Of a stretch of DNA of 64,000 nt, positions 25,439 to 33,363 are shown piece by piece. Position numbers and translations under genes: made by a program. The stretch's first letter is position 1. Every line of letters starts with the position of its first letter. The notes under the pieces are model-generated. The model searched no databases, was not told the origin of the DNA, and saw nothing but the letters and a program-made list of their open reading frames with translations. This DNA is from an uncultured Eubacteriales bacterium (GTDB lineage: Bacteria > Bacillota > Clostridia > Oscillospirales > Acutalibacteraceae): positions 23,329 through 87,328 of the forward strand of contig CAKSEH010000007.1 in assembly GCA_934446475.1 (NCBI GenBank), read 5' to 3'.

Positions 25439-25687
25439 ATGCCTGCTAAAACAAAAGTCACAAAAGAAATGATTATTGATGCTGCTTTTGCAATTGCCCG
25501 TGAAGAGGGTGCGGAAAACATCAACGCAAGGACCGTTTTGAAAAGGCTGCATTGCTCCACACAGCCCGTTATGTATCATTTCGCAACGATCGAAGAATTG
25601 AGGAAATCAAGACGCCGGACGCTTAGACGCAGTGCAATCCGAGAAAATCGGTTTGTGCTGCTTCTATCATTTTTTATTAAAATATAA
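25439..25687 (+). pseudogene. TetR/AcrR-family regulator, truncated
   Basis: The N-terminal DNA-binding domain is preserved: MIIDAAFAIAREEGAENINA, then LHCSTQPVMYHFATIEELR with the recognition helix. After residue ~58 the sequence becomes a basic, unrelated tail and stops at 82 residues, against ~190 in the family. The ligand-binding domain is therefore missing through deletion or frameshift. It is first in a row of four damaged genes (25.4-27.2 kb). Nothing convincing is seen between its end and 25855 apart from a 39-codon open frame at 25713. Confidence 0.75.
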
Positions 25688-25854
25688 AGGCAAAAGTGGT
25701 TAGAGTGCGATAATGAAGAACTTTGAATATAAAAAATTTCAGTTTAGGCAAATAAGTGAGATCACTGAAACCTCCACCGCCGCAGTTTCTTCAAAAAAGC
25801 ATTGTACCCTGATTGTATTGTTTATAGTCTAAGAAAAATACGGAGGAATCTATT

Positions 25855-26348
25855 ATGAAAAACAGCGCACTTGTCGTGATCGACCTGCAAAATGACATTA
25901 CGAAAAACTACAGTGAAATCATTGAAAAAGTCAATGAGGCGATTGACCGGGCAGTTCAAAATGGTTTGTGGGTCATTTACATTCAGCACAATAACCTGTC
26001 TGCCGGGACAAAAACCTTTAAGCCCGGAACGCACGGTGCGGAATTTGTCCCTGAAATGAAGATTGTATCCGACTGCATCTTCACAAAATCGAAAAGCAAT
26101 GCGCTGACGAACGAGGAGTTTGCATCTTTCATCAAGAAAAACGGCATTGACGGGTTTTATATTGCCGGTGCAGACGCCACAGCCTGCATAAAATCCACTT
26201 GCTTTATATTACTAAAAGCGGTTATATCGTTCATATGCTGTCGGACTGCATTACAAGCCACGATAAAAAGAAGCTGTCTGAGATGCTTGCCTATTATGAA
26301 AGCAAGGGCTGTGAAGTAATAAAGCTTTCCGAAACCGCCAAAAGGTAA
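25855..26348 (+). pseudogene. Isochorismatase-family cysteine hydrolase, frameshifted
   Basis: The N-terminus SALVVIDLQNDITKNYSEII holds the catalytic Asp. WVIYIQHNN and GIDGFYIAGADATACIKST reach the catalytic cysteine. At about 26200 the frame is lost. The family-like C-terminus (TKSGYIVHMLSDCITSHDKK, then KLSEMLAYYESKGCEVIKL) continues one frame over and stops at 26348. The arithmetic fits loss of one base. The open frame that remains ends in unrelated residues at 26319. Probably non-functional, unless the shift is a sequencing error. Confidence 0.8.
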
Positions 26349-26416
26349 AGATCTTTTGGCGCACTGCTTATCATAGCGATAGGTCGCTATGGAATTTATA
26401 GTGAATGGAGAAAAAA

Positions 26417-26800
26417 GTGAAGCGAAATAAAATAGCCGTCTTACTTCTCCCGTTTTTTACATTGAGCGTGTTTTTGACCGCTTGTGATGCCGATCGCTTT
26501 GTCGACAGCCGTGAAACAACATCAAATTCCTATCGTTTGGATATTGAGCGTATGACCTGAACCGATCTGTTCACATTGGATCTGAATACGGGCGATACGC
26601 TTGAAATTCGATTTGAAACCGCAAAAGGTTTTATCTGTATGGAGATCAAAGAGCCGGACGGAACACTGCTGTACGCAGGCGACGTCAAAAGAATGACAGA
26701 TTTTACAGTGAATATTTCCTAGGGCGGTGCGTATTCCGTTCGTGCGGAGGCACACAACGCAAAAGGTATGATTCATATTCAACAGAAAGATCATACATAA
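26417..26800 (+). pseudogene. Lipoprotein with two in-frame stop codons
   Basis: Read from GTG 26417 (GGAG 6 nt upstream), it gives a lipoprotein signal, KRNKIAVLLLPFFTLSVFLT, then the lipobox cysteine in LTACDADRF. A beta-rich domain follows (FTLDLNTGDTLEIRFETAKG, GAYSVRAEAHNAKGMIHIQ). TGA at 26558-26560 and TAG at 26720-26722 interrupt an otherwise continuous frame ending at TAA 26800. Two different stops argue for decay rather than recoding. The function of the intact relatives is unknown to me. Confidence 0.75.
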
Positions 26801-26848
26801 AAATCGGAATATGCCGTATGCAGTACCGACTATACAGGAGGAAACAAA

Positions 26849-27196
26849 TTGAAAAAGTTATATGAAAAAAACTAACTGACATTTGAAGTCTTGTGGATCG
26901 TGATTTACTGTGTCCTGCAATCTCTTGAAAATTCGCTGAGCAAAATAATCGGAATTGAATACTCTGCAAGTGCCGCTTTCTGCATTTTGCAGGCAGTCGT
27001 TCTTTTCACCTTTATCCGAAAGAACAGCTTGTTGAAACGGTATGGGCTTTGCAAATCACCCGTTTCCGCACGGCGTTTCCTTTACTATGTGCCGCTGCTT
27101 ATCCCGGTTTCGGGAATCCTTTGGAACGGTGTCTCTGTCAACTACACGCCGTTGGAAACGGTTTTTCGTATCCTGTGTATGCTCTGCGACGGTTTC
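26849..27196 (+). pseudogene. CPBP-family intramembrane metalloprotease, truncated and interrupted
   Basis: Starting at TTG 26849 with AGGAGGA upstream, the frame reads KKLYEKN, then a TAA, then LTFEVLWIVIYCVLQSLENS and further hydrophobic helices typical of CPBP (CAAX/abortive-infection type) proteins, up to LCMLCDGF. The family would continue with the catalytic EExxxR motif after this GF. Instead the sequence switches to unrelated bases at ~27197. The active-site motifs are missing, so it is inactive. Confidence 0.7.
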
Positions 27197-27225
27197 AAGT
27201 CATTACAGACCCCAAAAACATTAAA

Positions 27226-27267
27226 AAACGGCACTTGCAGAAAACTAAAATCTGCAAATGCCGTTTG
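27226..27267. terminator. Bidirectional terminator between the pseudogene cluster and secG
   Basis: AAACGGCA-TGCAG pairs with CTGCA-TGCCGTTT, with A-rich sequence on the left and T-rich sequence on the right. It lies 17 nt past the secG stop and can serve both strands. Confidence 0.65.
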
Positions 27268-27283
27268 ATTTATAATCTTAAAA

Positions 27284-27532
27284 TCAACCTTTTAAAGCTA
27301 TAAAGTTTGCAACGAGGGCAAGAACAAAGAAAGCAATAGCTATATACTTTGTAAATCTTGCAAGGGTTGCATCAAATGTGCGTGCCTTATTTTTTGAAAG
27401 GAATGTATCCGCACCGCCCGAAATGGCTCCGCTTAAGCCTGCACGGCGACCCTGCTGAAGAAGAACAACAGCTATTATGAATAAAGACACCAATATAATG
27501 AGAATTCCCATTATTATTTCAACTGCACTCAT
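27284..27532 (-). CDS. secG: Protein-export membrane protein SecG
   Basis: Small subunit of the SecYEG translocon. Two membrane helices (residues ~5-25 and ~58-78) flank the conserved loop VVLLQQGRRAGLSGAISGGA, and DTFLSKNKARTFDATLARFT follows. 82 residues is typical. It is a monocistronic gene on the minus strand with an AGGTTTA-rich start region. Confidence 0.93.
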   Translation of the reverse strand: MSAVEIIMGILIILVSLFIIAVVLLQQGRRAGLSGAISGGADTFLSKNKARTFDATLARFTKYIAIAFFVLALVANFIALKG

Positions 27533-27706
27533 AATTAAACCTCCGAAAATATTTATAAAGATACTGTTCTCATAAGTTACAATATATCATACCATAAGTT
27601 TTCGCATTTTGCAACATTTTTTTATGCTGCCTTTAACTTTTGATTTGCATAGACAATATAAAGAGACAAACTTCTCCGACGGAAGTAATATATCTATTTG
27701 TATTGT

Positions 27707-28081
27707 CTATCCGTCTTTGCAGCTGCAATCTGAGAAAAGTTTTGATATATCAAGGGTTCGTTCTTCTTTATTTTTAACAAATCCGAGTTTTTCGAAAAGC
27801 TCTTCGGGAGCGTTTTCACTGTATGCCGCCTTTAATATCTTACGGCGGACAGCTATATGCAAAGCGCTTCTCAAAATACCGTCGGCAAGCATAATATCGT
27901 TTTCGGGAGAAAGCGTGTATACCGTTATACAGTCACTGTCAAGCGCATAAAGACAAAAACCCAATATTTCTTCATTGAATTTTGCTGTCACTAACCCCGC
28001 ATTTTCACTGTAGGGAACGCCGTTTTCGGCAAACATACTCCTGATTTCCTCCGCATTATCGGAGGGCAAAACCGTTATCAT
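27707..28081 (-). CDS. GNAT-like acetyltransferase domain protein
   Basis: 124 residues with a compact GNAT-like layout: NAGLVTAKFNEEILGFCLYA (central strands), ADGILRSALHIAVRRKILKA (acetyl-CoA region), and a C-terminal EELFEKLGFVKNKEERTLDI, the usual last GNAT strand. The R/Q-x-x-G-x-G/A loop is degenerate, so catalysis is uncertain. It overlaps rluB by 4 bp and is co-translated with it. Confidence 0.6.
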   Translation of the reverse strand: MITVLPSDNAEEIRSMFAENGVPYSENAGLVTAKFNEEILGFCLYALDSDCITVYTLSPENDIMLADGILRSALHIAVRRKILKAAYSENAPEELFEKLGFVKNKEERTLDISKLFSDCSCKDG

Positions 28082-28821
28082 CTGACATCTTCCCTTTTCA
28101 CGCTGATGTTTTTAAGTCTGTTAAGCTCACGATCATTTAAATTTCTCCAGTCTCCCTGTTTGAGCATTCCGAGCTTGACTCCTGCTATTTCGGTTCTTTT
28201 GAGGCGCAGCACATCAAGTCCCACTGCCTCGCACATTCTTCTTATCTGACGATTCCTGCCTTCGTGAATGATAAATCCCAGAACCGTTCTGTCTTCTTTG
28301 CGTTCTATAATAAAGACATCGCAAGGGAGGGTCTTTCTGCCGTCAAGCAAAATTCCCGACGCCATTTTTTCGATTTTTTCTTCGCTTACCTCTCCCTTTA
28401 CCGTCACACGGTATGTTTTATTCACATAAGAAGACGGGTGTGTAAGCTGATTTGCAAGCTCGCCGTCGTTCGTCATAATAAGCAAGCCCTCGGAATTACG
28501 GTCAAGTCTGCCGACGGGAAAGACTTTTACCCCCACATTCTTAACAAGGTCGTTTACGCACTTTCTATCCTGCTCGTCCTTCATAGTCGTAACAAAGCCT
28601 CTCGGCTTATGAAGCATTATGTATACCTTCTCGTTTACGGTGACTGCCGTTTTGCCGTTTACCGAAACCTTATCCCGCTTAGGGTCTACTTTATCTCCCA
28701 GCGAAGCTATCCTGCCGTTGACACGGACTTTTCCCTGCGTTATAAGCTCTTCCGCCTTGCGCCGGGAAGCAATTCCGCACTGGGAGAGATGTTTTTGAAG
28801 TCTGATTTTGTTATCCTTCAT
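28078..28821 (-). CDS. rluB: Pseudouridine synthase RluB family
   Basis: Makes pseudouridine in 23S rRNA. The N-terminal S4 domain (IRLQKHLSQCGIASRRKAEE) is followed by the RsuA/RluB catalytic motif VGRLDRNSEGLLIMTNDGEL with its catalytic Asp, and EGRNRQIRRMCEAVGLDVLR. The start at 28821 (MKDNKIRLQKH) has an AAGGAA site. An 18-residue longer in-frame start at 28875 would overlap dacF. RluB and RsuA (16S) are hard to separate by eye; scpB synteny favours RluB. Confidence 0.88.
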   Translation of the reverse strand: MKDNKIRLQKHLSQCGIASRRKAEELITQGKVRVNGRIASLGDKVDPKRDKVSVNGKTAVTVNEKVYIMLHKPRGFVTTMKDEQDRKCVNDLVKNVGVKVFPVGRLDRNSEGLLIMTNDGELANQLTHPSSYVNKTYRVTVKGEVSEEKIEKMASGILLDGRKTLPCDVFIIERKEDRTVLGFIIHEGRNRQIRRMCEAVGLDVLRLKRTEIAGVKLGMLKQGDWRNLNDRELNRLKNISVKREDVR

Positions 28822-28834
28822 CTTAAATTCCTTT

Positions 28835-29953
28835 TCATATTGTACTGAGCATATATTTAAAAAACTCCGCCGCACTTTTTATGCGCCCTGTATTTTCATT
28901 TTTTACATCGCACGGCGAATTGATGTTTTCGGAAAAAAGCGGTTTGCCCTCAAGATAATAGGTCACGCTCCCTATCTTTTCGCCTTTTTTAACAGGAGCA
29001 TAAACAAACTCCGGCAGATCTATCTTCATATCGACATCAGCATTGCTGAGCACAGATATTTCTTTTTCGGGAACAGTTATATTTATCTTATCTTTTGAGA
29101 AATGCGCCGTCACAACGCCGAAATCCGATTTTTCGGGGGCTATTCTGACTGTGGTAAGCGCTGAAAATCCGGTATCGAGAAGCTGCCTGTGGTCTGCCCA
29201 ATCGTCAGGGTCATTTAAGGTTACGGCGATAACGAATTTACCGTCCCTTTTTGCGGCGGAAACAAGACATCTGCCGGATTTTTTGGTAAATCCTGTTTTT
29301 ACCCCTACAACATCGTCATACATATTCAAAAGCTTATTGTGATTTTTAAGTGTCCTCTTATAAAGCGGATTGCCGTAACAAAGTGTTGCGGACTTACTTG
29401 CCGCCGCCTTCGCAAATCTCGGATTCAAAAGTGCTTGCCTTGCAAGCAGGGCGAGTTCATATGCCGTTGTGCAGTGACCGTCACCGTCAAGACCGGAGGG
29501 GGTTTTGAACGAAGTTTTTACAAGACCCATCTCACGTGCTCTTTTGTTCATAAGCTCGACAAAGCTTTCGACCGAACCGCTTACCGCAATTGCGGCAGTG
29601 TTTGCAGCATCGTTTCCCGATGCCAGCATCATACCGTAAAGCAGGTCATTTGCGCTGACACTGTCTCCCGGCAAAAGTCCCATAGACGATCCCTCAACCG
29701 CAACCATCTGCTTTGTTACGGTTATATTTTTATCGGGGCTTAAATTCTCACACAGCAAAAGCGCCGTCATTATCTTAGTTGTGCTTGCCATAGGCAAAGC
29801 TTCATCGGAATTTCGGGAAATTATAAGTTCACCCGTATCACCGTTTATTACCGCTGCCGCTTTTGCGCTCAAAGCCGAAACATTTACAGCTCCCGAAGAG
29901 AAAATAAACAAAAGCAATAATATAAAAGCAAACACTTTTCTCAATGCTACCAC
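28835..29953 (-). CDS. dacF: D-alanyl-D-alanine carboxypeptidase (DacF/PBP5 type)
   Basis: Trims pentapeptides in peptidoglycan; DacF-type enzymes act on spore cortex. A signal peptide (residues ~1-28, cleavage near VSALSAKA) is followed by SxxK in MASTTKIMTALL, SxN in LASGNDAANTAA and KTG in VGVKTGFTKKSG. A PBP5 C-terminal domain (NADVDMKIDLPEFVYAPVKK) follows. 372 residues. The annotated GTG and a nearby TTG three codons in are both plausible starts. It sits with gerW, DUF2953 and scpAB as in other spore formers. Confidence 0.92.
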   Translation of the reverse strand: MVALRKVFAFILLLLFIFSSGAVNVSALSAKAAAVINGDTGELIISRNSDEALPMASTTKIMTALLLCENLSPDKNITVTKQMVAVEGSSMGLLPGDSVSANDLLYGMMLASGNDAANTAAIAVSGSVESFVELMNKRAREMGLVKTSFKTPSGLDGDGHCTTAYELALLARQALLNPRFAKAAASKSATLCYGNPLYKRTLKNHNKLLNMYDDVVGVKTGFTKKSGRCLVSAAKRDGKFVIAVTLNDPDDWADHRQLLDTGFSALTTVRIAPEKSDFGVVTAHFSKDKINITVPEKEISVLSNADVDMKIDLPEFVYAPVKKGEKIGSVTYYLEGKPLFSENINSPCDVKNENTGRIKSAAEFFKYMLSTI

Positions 29954-29983
29954 CCGTAAATCTTATGAGCGGCGGCACCTATA

Positions 29984-30358
29984 TTATTCTTTCTCTTTTT
30001 TTGAAAATGCGGATTTGATTTTTTCAAGCACTTCGGGTGCCATATTAAGGGCCTTGTTGACTGCACTCAGGTCATTATAAACAGGAAGCATCTGAACATT
30101 GCCCGAACTGCTTACCGATATAAATGCAATCGGACTTATCGTAACTCCTGCACCGCCTCCGCCTCCGAAGACCTTGTTTGCGGTTTTGCTCGGAAAATCA
30201 CTGCCCCCCGTTGCAACTCCGAAAGATACTTTGGAAACAGGTATAAGAGTTATACCCTCAAGTGTTATGGGAGTTCCGATTATGGTATCCGAATTCACCA
30301 TAGTACGGAGATTTTCCATAGTTGAATCCATAACGCTCTTAATATTATTCTCGCTCAT
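29984..30358 (-). CDS. gerW: Spore germination protein GerW (YtfJ family)
   Basis: Forespore-expressed family needed for normal germination in Bacillus. DSTMENLRTMVNSDTIIGTP, VSKVSFGVATGGSDF, a Gly-rich GGGGGAGVTISPIAFISV and VQMLPVYND are the YtfJ pattern. 124 residues. It overlaps the DUF2953 gene by 4 bp; YtfJ and DUF2953 proteins are frequently paired. Confidence 0.9.
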   Translation of the reverse strand: MSENNIKSVMDSTMENLRTMVNSDTIIGTPITLEGITLIPVSKVSFGVATGGSDFPSKTANKVFGGGGGAGVTISPIAFISVSSSGNVQMLPVYNDLSAVNKALNMAPEVLEKIKSAFSKKEKE

Positions 30359-30972
30359 AGCTTTTCACATTCCTTTTTTATCTTTTTGAAATTTTTCGGT
30401 TTTAGAATCTCGAAAACGACAGCTGTAAGCAAATTTGCTTTTATCTTACAGCTTAGATAAATTCGGCTCTCTTCGCCCGAAAAATCCGAGCTTATATCAA
30501 TTTTTTGCGCCTTAAATTTCATATTGTTTTCTATCAGCGCCATACACGGATACACGGCACTGCAAACCGCTCCGTATGTTACAGCGGTTTCGGCGGCGTC
30601 AAAAGAAGCCACCGATATTTTAAGAACCGTTTGAGTTATTTTAATATGCTTTAAAATGCCCTTTAAAACAGTCAGAACTATTTTGATAACCGAGACAAGA
30701 TACTCTACGGCTCCCTTAAATCCCCGTTCGTTTTTAAGTTTCACGATAAAGCTTTCTTTTTTCGGGGAGGCCTCATCTTCAGAAGTTTCCTTTTGCTTGC
30801 TTTTTTTCTTTTTCTTCGTAGGCTTATCTGTATCATACACCTTTATTCCCGAGTAATACAGCTTTGCGGAAAATTTTTCGTCCCTAAGCTTTAGTTTCAC
30901 CGAAAAAGGCAAGAGCAAAAGCAGTAAAACGAGGGCTGCCAGCGCTACTGTAACATACAAAACATATATCAC
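30355..30972 (-). CDS. DUF2953 sporulation-associated membrane protein
   Basis: One N-terminal membrane helix (residues ~2-22), a Lys-rich linker (TKKKKKSKQKETSE) and a C-terminal domain of DUF2953 type (VKLKLRDEKFSAKLYYSGIK; IKITQTVLKISVASFDAAET; IYLSCKIKANLLTAV). Its function is unknown; genes of this family lie beside ytfJ in spore formers. It overlaps scpB and gerW by 4 bp each. Confidence 0.78.
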   Translation of the reverse strand: MIYVLYVTVALAALVLLLLLLPFSVKLKLRDEKFSAKLYYSGIKVYDTDKPTKKKKKSKQKETSEDEASPKKESFIVKLKNERGFKGAVEYLVSVIKIVLTVLKGILKHIKITQTVLKISVASFDAAETAVTYGAVCSAVYPCMALIENNMKFKAQKIDISSDFSGEESRIYLSCKIKANLLTAVVFEILKPKNFKKIKKECEKL

Positions 30973-31553
30973 GGTTTTTCCTCCGAAGAGCCTTGCTCAT
31001 CATCTATTTTAAGCTGTTCTCCGACATCATTTTCAACCTCCGGGGCATTAGGCAGCGGCGGCAGTTCGGAAAGGTCTGAAAGAGAGAAACACTTAAGGAA
31101 ATTTTTTGTTGTTCCGTAAAGCAGCGGCCTGCCCGGCAGTTCCAGTCTGCCCCGTTCTTCTATAAGTTCTTTTTCGACAAGGGTCGTAACAACTCCCGAA
31201 CAGTCAACCCCTCTGACCTGCTCTATAAAAGCTTTTGTTACAGGCTGATTATAGGCTACTACGGCAAGCACTTCAAGCGCAGCGGGAGAAAGCGGAGCCC
31301 TGCGTTTTATATCAAACGCTTTTTTAACATATTCCGCATAAATTTCATTGGTTGCAAGCTGATAGGTGTTTTCAAGCCTTAAAACGGTTATCGCACTGTT
31401 TCTTTTCCCGAGTTCGCCCGAGAGCGCATTTGCAAGCTCAACTATTTTTTCGGGAGACACATCGAATACCCCGCAAAGTCTGTCTATACTTATAGGCTCG
31501 CCCGAAGCAAAGAGCACTGCCTCAAGAGCCGCCGTATTTTCCTTATTGTTCAT
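30969..31553 (-). CDS. scpB: Segregation and condensation protein B
   Basis: Winged-helix kleisin-binding partner in the SMC-ScpAB condensin. ALEAVLFASGEPISIDRLC, RAPLSPAALEVLAVVAYNQP and GRPLLYGTTKNFLKCFSLSD are the ScpB hallmarks. 194 residues. It overlaps scpA and DUF2953 by 4 bp. Confidence 0.95.
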   Translation of the reverse strand: MNNKENTAALEAVLFASGEPISIDRLCGVFDVSPEKIVELANALSGELGKRNSAITVLRLENTYQLATNEIYAEYVKKAFDIKRRAPLSPAALEVLAVVAYNQPVTKAFIEQVRGVDCSGVVTTLVEKELIEERGRLELPGRPLLYGTTKNFLKCFSLSDLSELPPLPNAPEVENDVGEQLKIDDEQGSSEEKP

Positions 31554-32266
31554 CGCTTATGCTCCTTAACGAGTTTTATTTCGGCATCGTTTCCGTCTCC
31601 CGTTACCTCAACCCTGTTAGCCTTACAAAGCTCAAGAACGGCAAGAAATGTCGCTACCAGCTCCGAACGGCTGTGCGCTCCCTTATAGAGCGAAGAAAGT
31701 TTATTTTTACCGTCCCTTATAAGATTGCGCATAACATAAACTATTTTGGTTGAAACCGCAAATATTTTCTTCGCAACTATTTTTGTAAACGGCGTTACAG
31801 GCGGAGGAAGTCTGCGCTGTCCTCTTCCCACCGCCGAGAGATACGCCTCGTAAAGCTCGCCGCTTTGATGAATAAGTTCATAGGTTTTAGGAAATTCATA
31901 CTTCCCCTGCGGTCTTGTAAATTTATCAAATCCGCCGGTAAGCAAACCGAGCTTTTGTGCCTGAGCCCTACAGGTCTGATATTCTATGAGCTCCCCTACA
32001 AGCTCCTCTTTAAGGCGCTCCGCCTCTTCGTGGCGTGGCAGCAGACTCACTGTTTTCATATATATAAGTCTTGACGCCATTTCAAGGAACTCGCTTGACA
32101 CTTCCATTTCTTCTTCCTTAAACCGTTCTATCTGAGCAAGGTACTGGTCTATAAGAACAGAAAGTTTTATATCGTAAATATTAAGTTTGTTTCTTGCTAT
32201 AAGCTGCAAAAGAAGGTCAAGCGGACCTTCAAAGCTTTCAAGCTTATACGACAGCACTGTTTCCAT
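31550..32266 (-). CDS. scpA: Segregation and condensation protein A
   Basis: Kleisin that bridges the SMC heads. The N-terminus YKLESFEGPLDLLLQLIARN, LIDQYLAQIERFKEEEMEV, and the C-terminal winged helix (VATFLAVLELCKANRVEVTG) match ScpA. The ATG at 32266 is preferred over the GTG at 32323. METVLSYKLESFEGPLDLL is the family start and AAAGGACGG lies upstream, while the longer form has no ribosome site. Confidence 0.93.
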   Translation of the reverse strand: METVLSYKLESFEGPLDLLLQLIARNKLNIYDIKLSVLIDQYLAQIERFKEEEMEVSSEFLEMASRLIYMKTVSLLPRHEEAERLKEELVGELIEYQTCRAQAQKLGLLTGGFDKFTRPQGKYEFPKTYELIHQSGELYEAYLSAVGRGQRRLPPPVTPFTKIVAKKIFAVSTKIVYVMRNLIRDGKNKLSSLYKGAHSRSELVATFLAVLELCKANRVEVTGDGNDAEIKLVKEHKR

Positions 32267-32319
32267 AAAACAAACCGTCCTTTCGGTTAATTCGGTGCAG
32301 ATAAGCTCAGGGCAGACCG

Positions 32320-32991
32320 TCACACTAAGAATTTAAACGGCAATGAGGCAATATTTAAAAGGAAAGAGTAAACGCCGCCGGTAACATAAGAAAGCGGACG
32401 GTCAAGCACTCCGAATATAACAAGCGCTAAAACGGCATAGAAAATGTACTGTTCATATCTCATAAGCTTATAATAAAGCCTGTCCGGCAAAAATGCGGAT
32501 AGAAGTCTCGAACCGTCAAGCGGAGGTATCGGCACAAGATTAAATACCGCAAGACTCACATTGATATATGCCAAATAGCTTAAAAAGCTTGAAACGATAA
32601 GCACTGCATTGTTTATATCGTTTACAAAGGCGGCAAGAACATTTAAAAGCAAAAGCGCAACAAACGCCGAAACAAGATTCGAAAGCGGACCCGCAAGTGC
32701 GGTTATCGCCATATAAAGCTTAGGCTTTTTAAAGTTCCTCTGATTTATACCGACCGGCTTTGCCCAACCGAAGCCGCAGATAAGTATGCAAAGAGCACCG
32801 ATGTAATCTATGTGAGCAAGGGGATTAAGCGTAAGCCTCCCCTGATACTTAGGCGTGGGGTCGCCGAGCTTGTAGGCTGCAAATCCGTGTGCCCATTCGT
32901 GGACCGGAAGCGTAAAAAATATAACTGCACAGGACGATATTATATAAGCAATTATCTGATAGATATTAAATCCGCCCCGTATAATACTCAT
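32320..32991 (-). CDS. Site-2 protease family (M50) membrane metalloprotease
   Basis: Polytopic protease of the YwhC/Rip type. The zinc motif VHEWAHGFAAYKLGD is in an early helix. PIPPLDGSRLLSAFLPDR provides the third ligand. Six hydrophobic segments are visible. In Firmicutes this gene commonly precedes scpA, as here. The ATG at 32991 gives MSIIRGGFNIYQII; a TTG at 33012 would add seven residues. Neither has a strong ribosome site. Confidence 0.85.
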   Translation of the reverse strand: MSIIRGGFNIYQIIAYIISSCAVIFFTLPVHEWAHGFAAYKLGDPTPKYQGRLTLNPLAHIDYIGALCILICGFGWAKPVGINQRNFKKPKLYMAITALAGPLSNLVSAFVALLLLNVLAAFVNDINNAVLIVSSFLSYLAYINVSLAVFNLVPIPPLDGSRLLSAFLPDRLYYKLMRYEQYIFYAVLALVIFGVLDRPLSYVTGGVYSFLLNIASLPFKFLV

Positions 32992-33078
32992 CAACAAGAT
33001 AGACCACTCCAATCTACTATATTATATATCGGCGGCACTGAAATTACAAGATAAATATACTCCGACAAAAGGATTTGT

Positions 33079-33107
33079 TTGATATTTTGAAGGGTATATG
33101 CTATAAT
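33079..33107 (+). promoter_or_regulatory. Candidate promoter upstream of the element-C leader
   Basis: TTGATA (33079-33084) and a perfect TATAAT (33102-33107) are 17 nt apart. The transcript would cross a GGCGGC-AAA-GCCG hairpin, an ACAAAGG/CCTTTGT hairpin, and element copy C before reaching the DMT transporter at 33364. Confidence 0.6.
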
Positions 33108-33180
33108 AACCTAAAATTTCCGCTTTTCGGTGCGGCGGGCGGCAAAGCCGTAACAAAGGTTTTTATCCTTTGTGATTTTA

Positions 33181-33330
33181 TTATAACCTAACGCAGATGT
33201 TTCCTGCCTTAAGAGGTGGGTTCCGTTTCAGCCTTTGACATAGGAGATTACACTCTCACATCAAAGGCTGAGGGCTAACGCTCCTTTGCGCAGCTTGCAA
33301 GCATTGCCGGAGCGCTGCTCCGATTTAAAA
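33181..33330 (+). ncRNA. Dispersed structured intergenic element, copy C (transporter leader)
   Basis: Blocks in the same order as copies A and B: TATAACCTAACGCAGAT, TGCCTTAAGAGGTGGGTT, a CAGCCTTTGA/TCAAAGGCTG stem around GGAG-CTC, GGGCTAACGCTCC, and CGGAGCGCTGCTCCGATTT AAAA. The long stem is perfect here but uses different bases from copy A, which suggests covariation and hence RNA structure. It ends 33 nt before the EamA gene. Confidence 0.55.
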
Positions 33331-33363
33331 TTTTAGGATATTTCACAAAGAGGTCTCGGTCGG

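Noticed and set aside
25713..25832. 39-codon open frame beginning MKNFEYKKFQF
   Set aside because: Lies within the decayed cluster, has no recognisable domain, and no good ribosome site; may be debris.
26417..26800. Selenocysteine or stop-codon recoding in the lipoprotein
   Set aside because: The frame has both TGA and TAG, no obvious SECIS hairpin follows the TGA, and all neighbours are also damaged, so decay is simpler.
5298..33330. Identification of the three-copy element as 6S RNA
   Set aside because: It shows several separate hairpins rather than one long rod with a central bubble, and three copies would be unusual.
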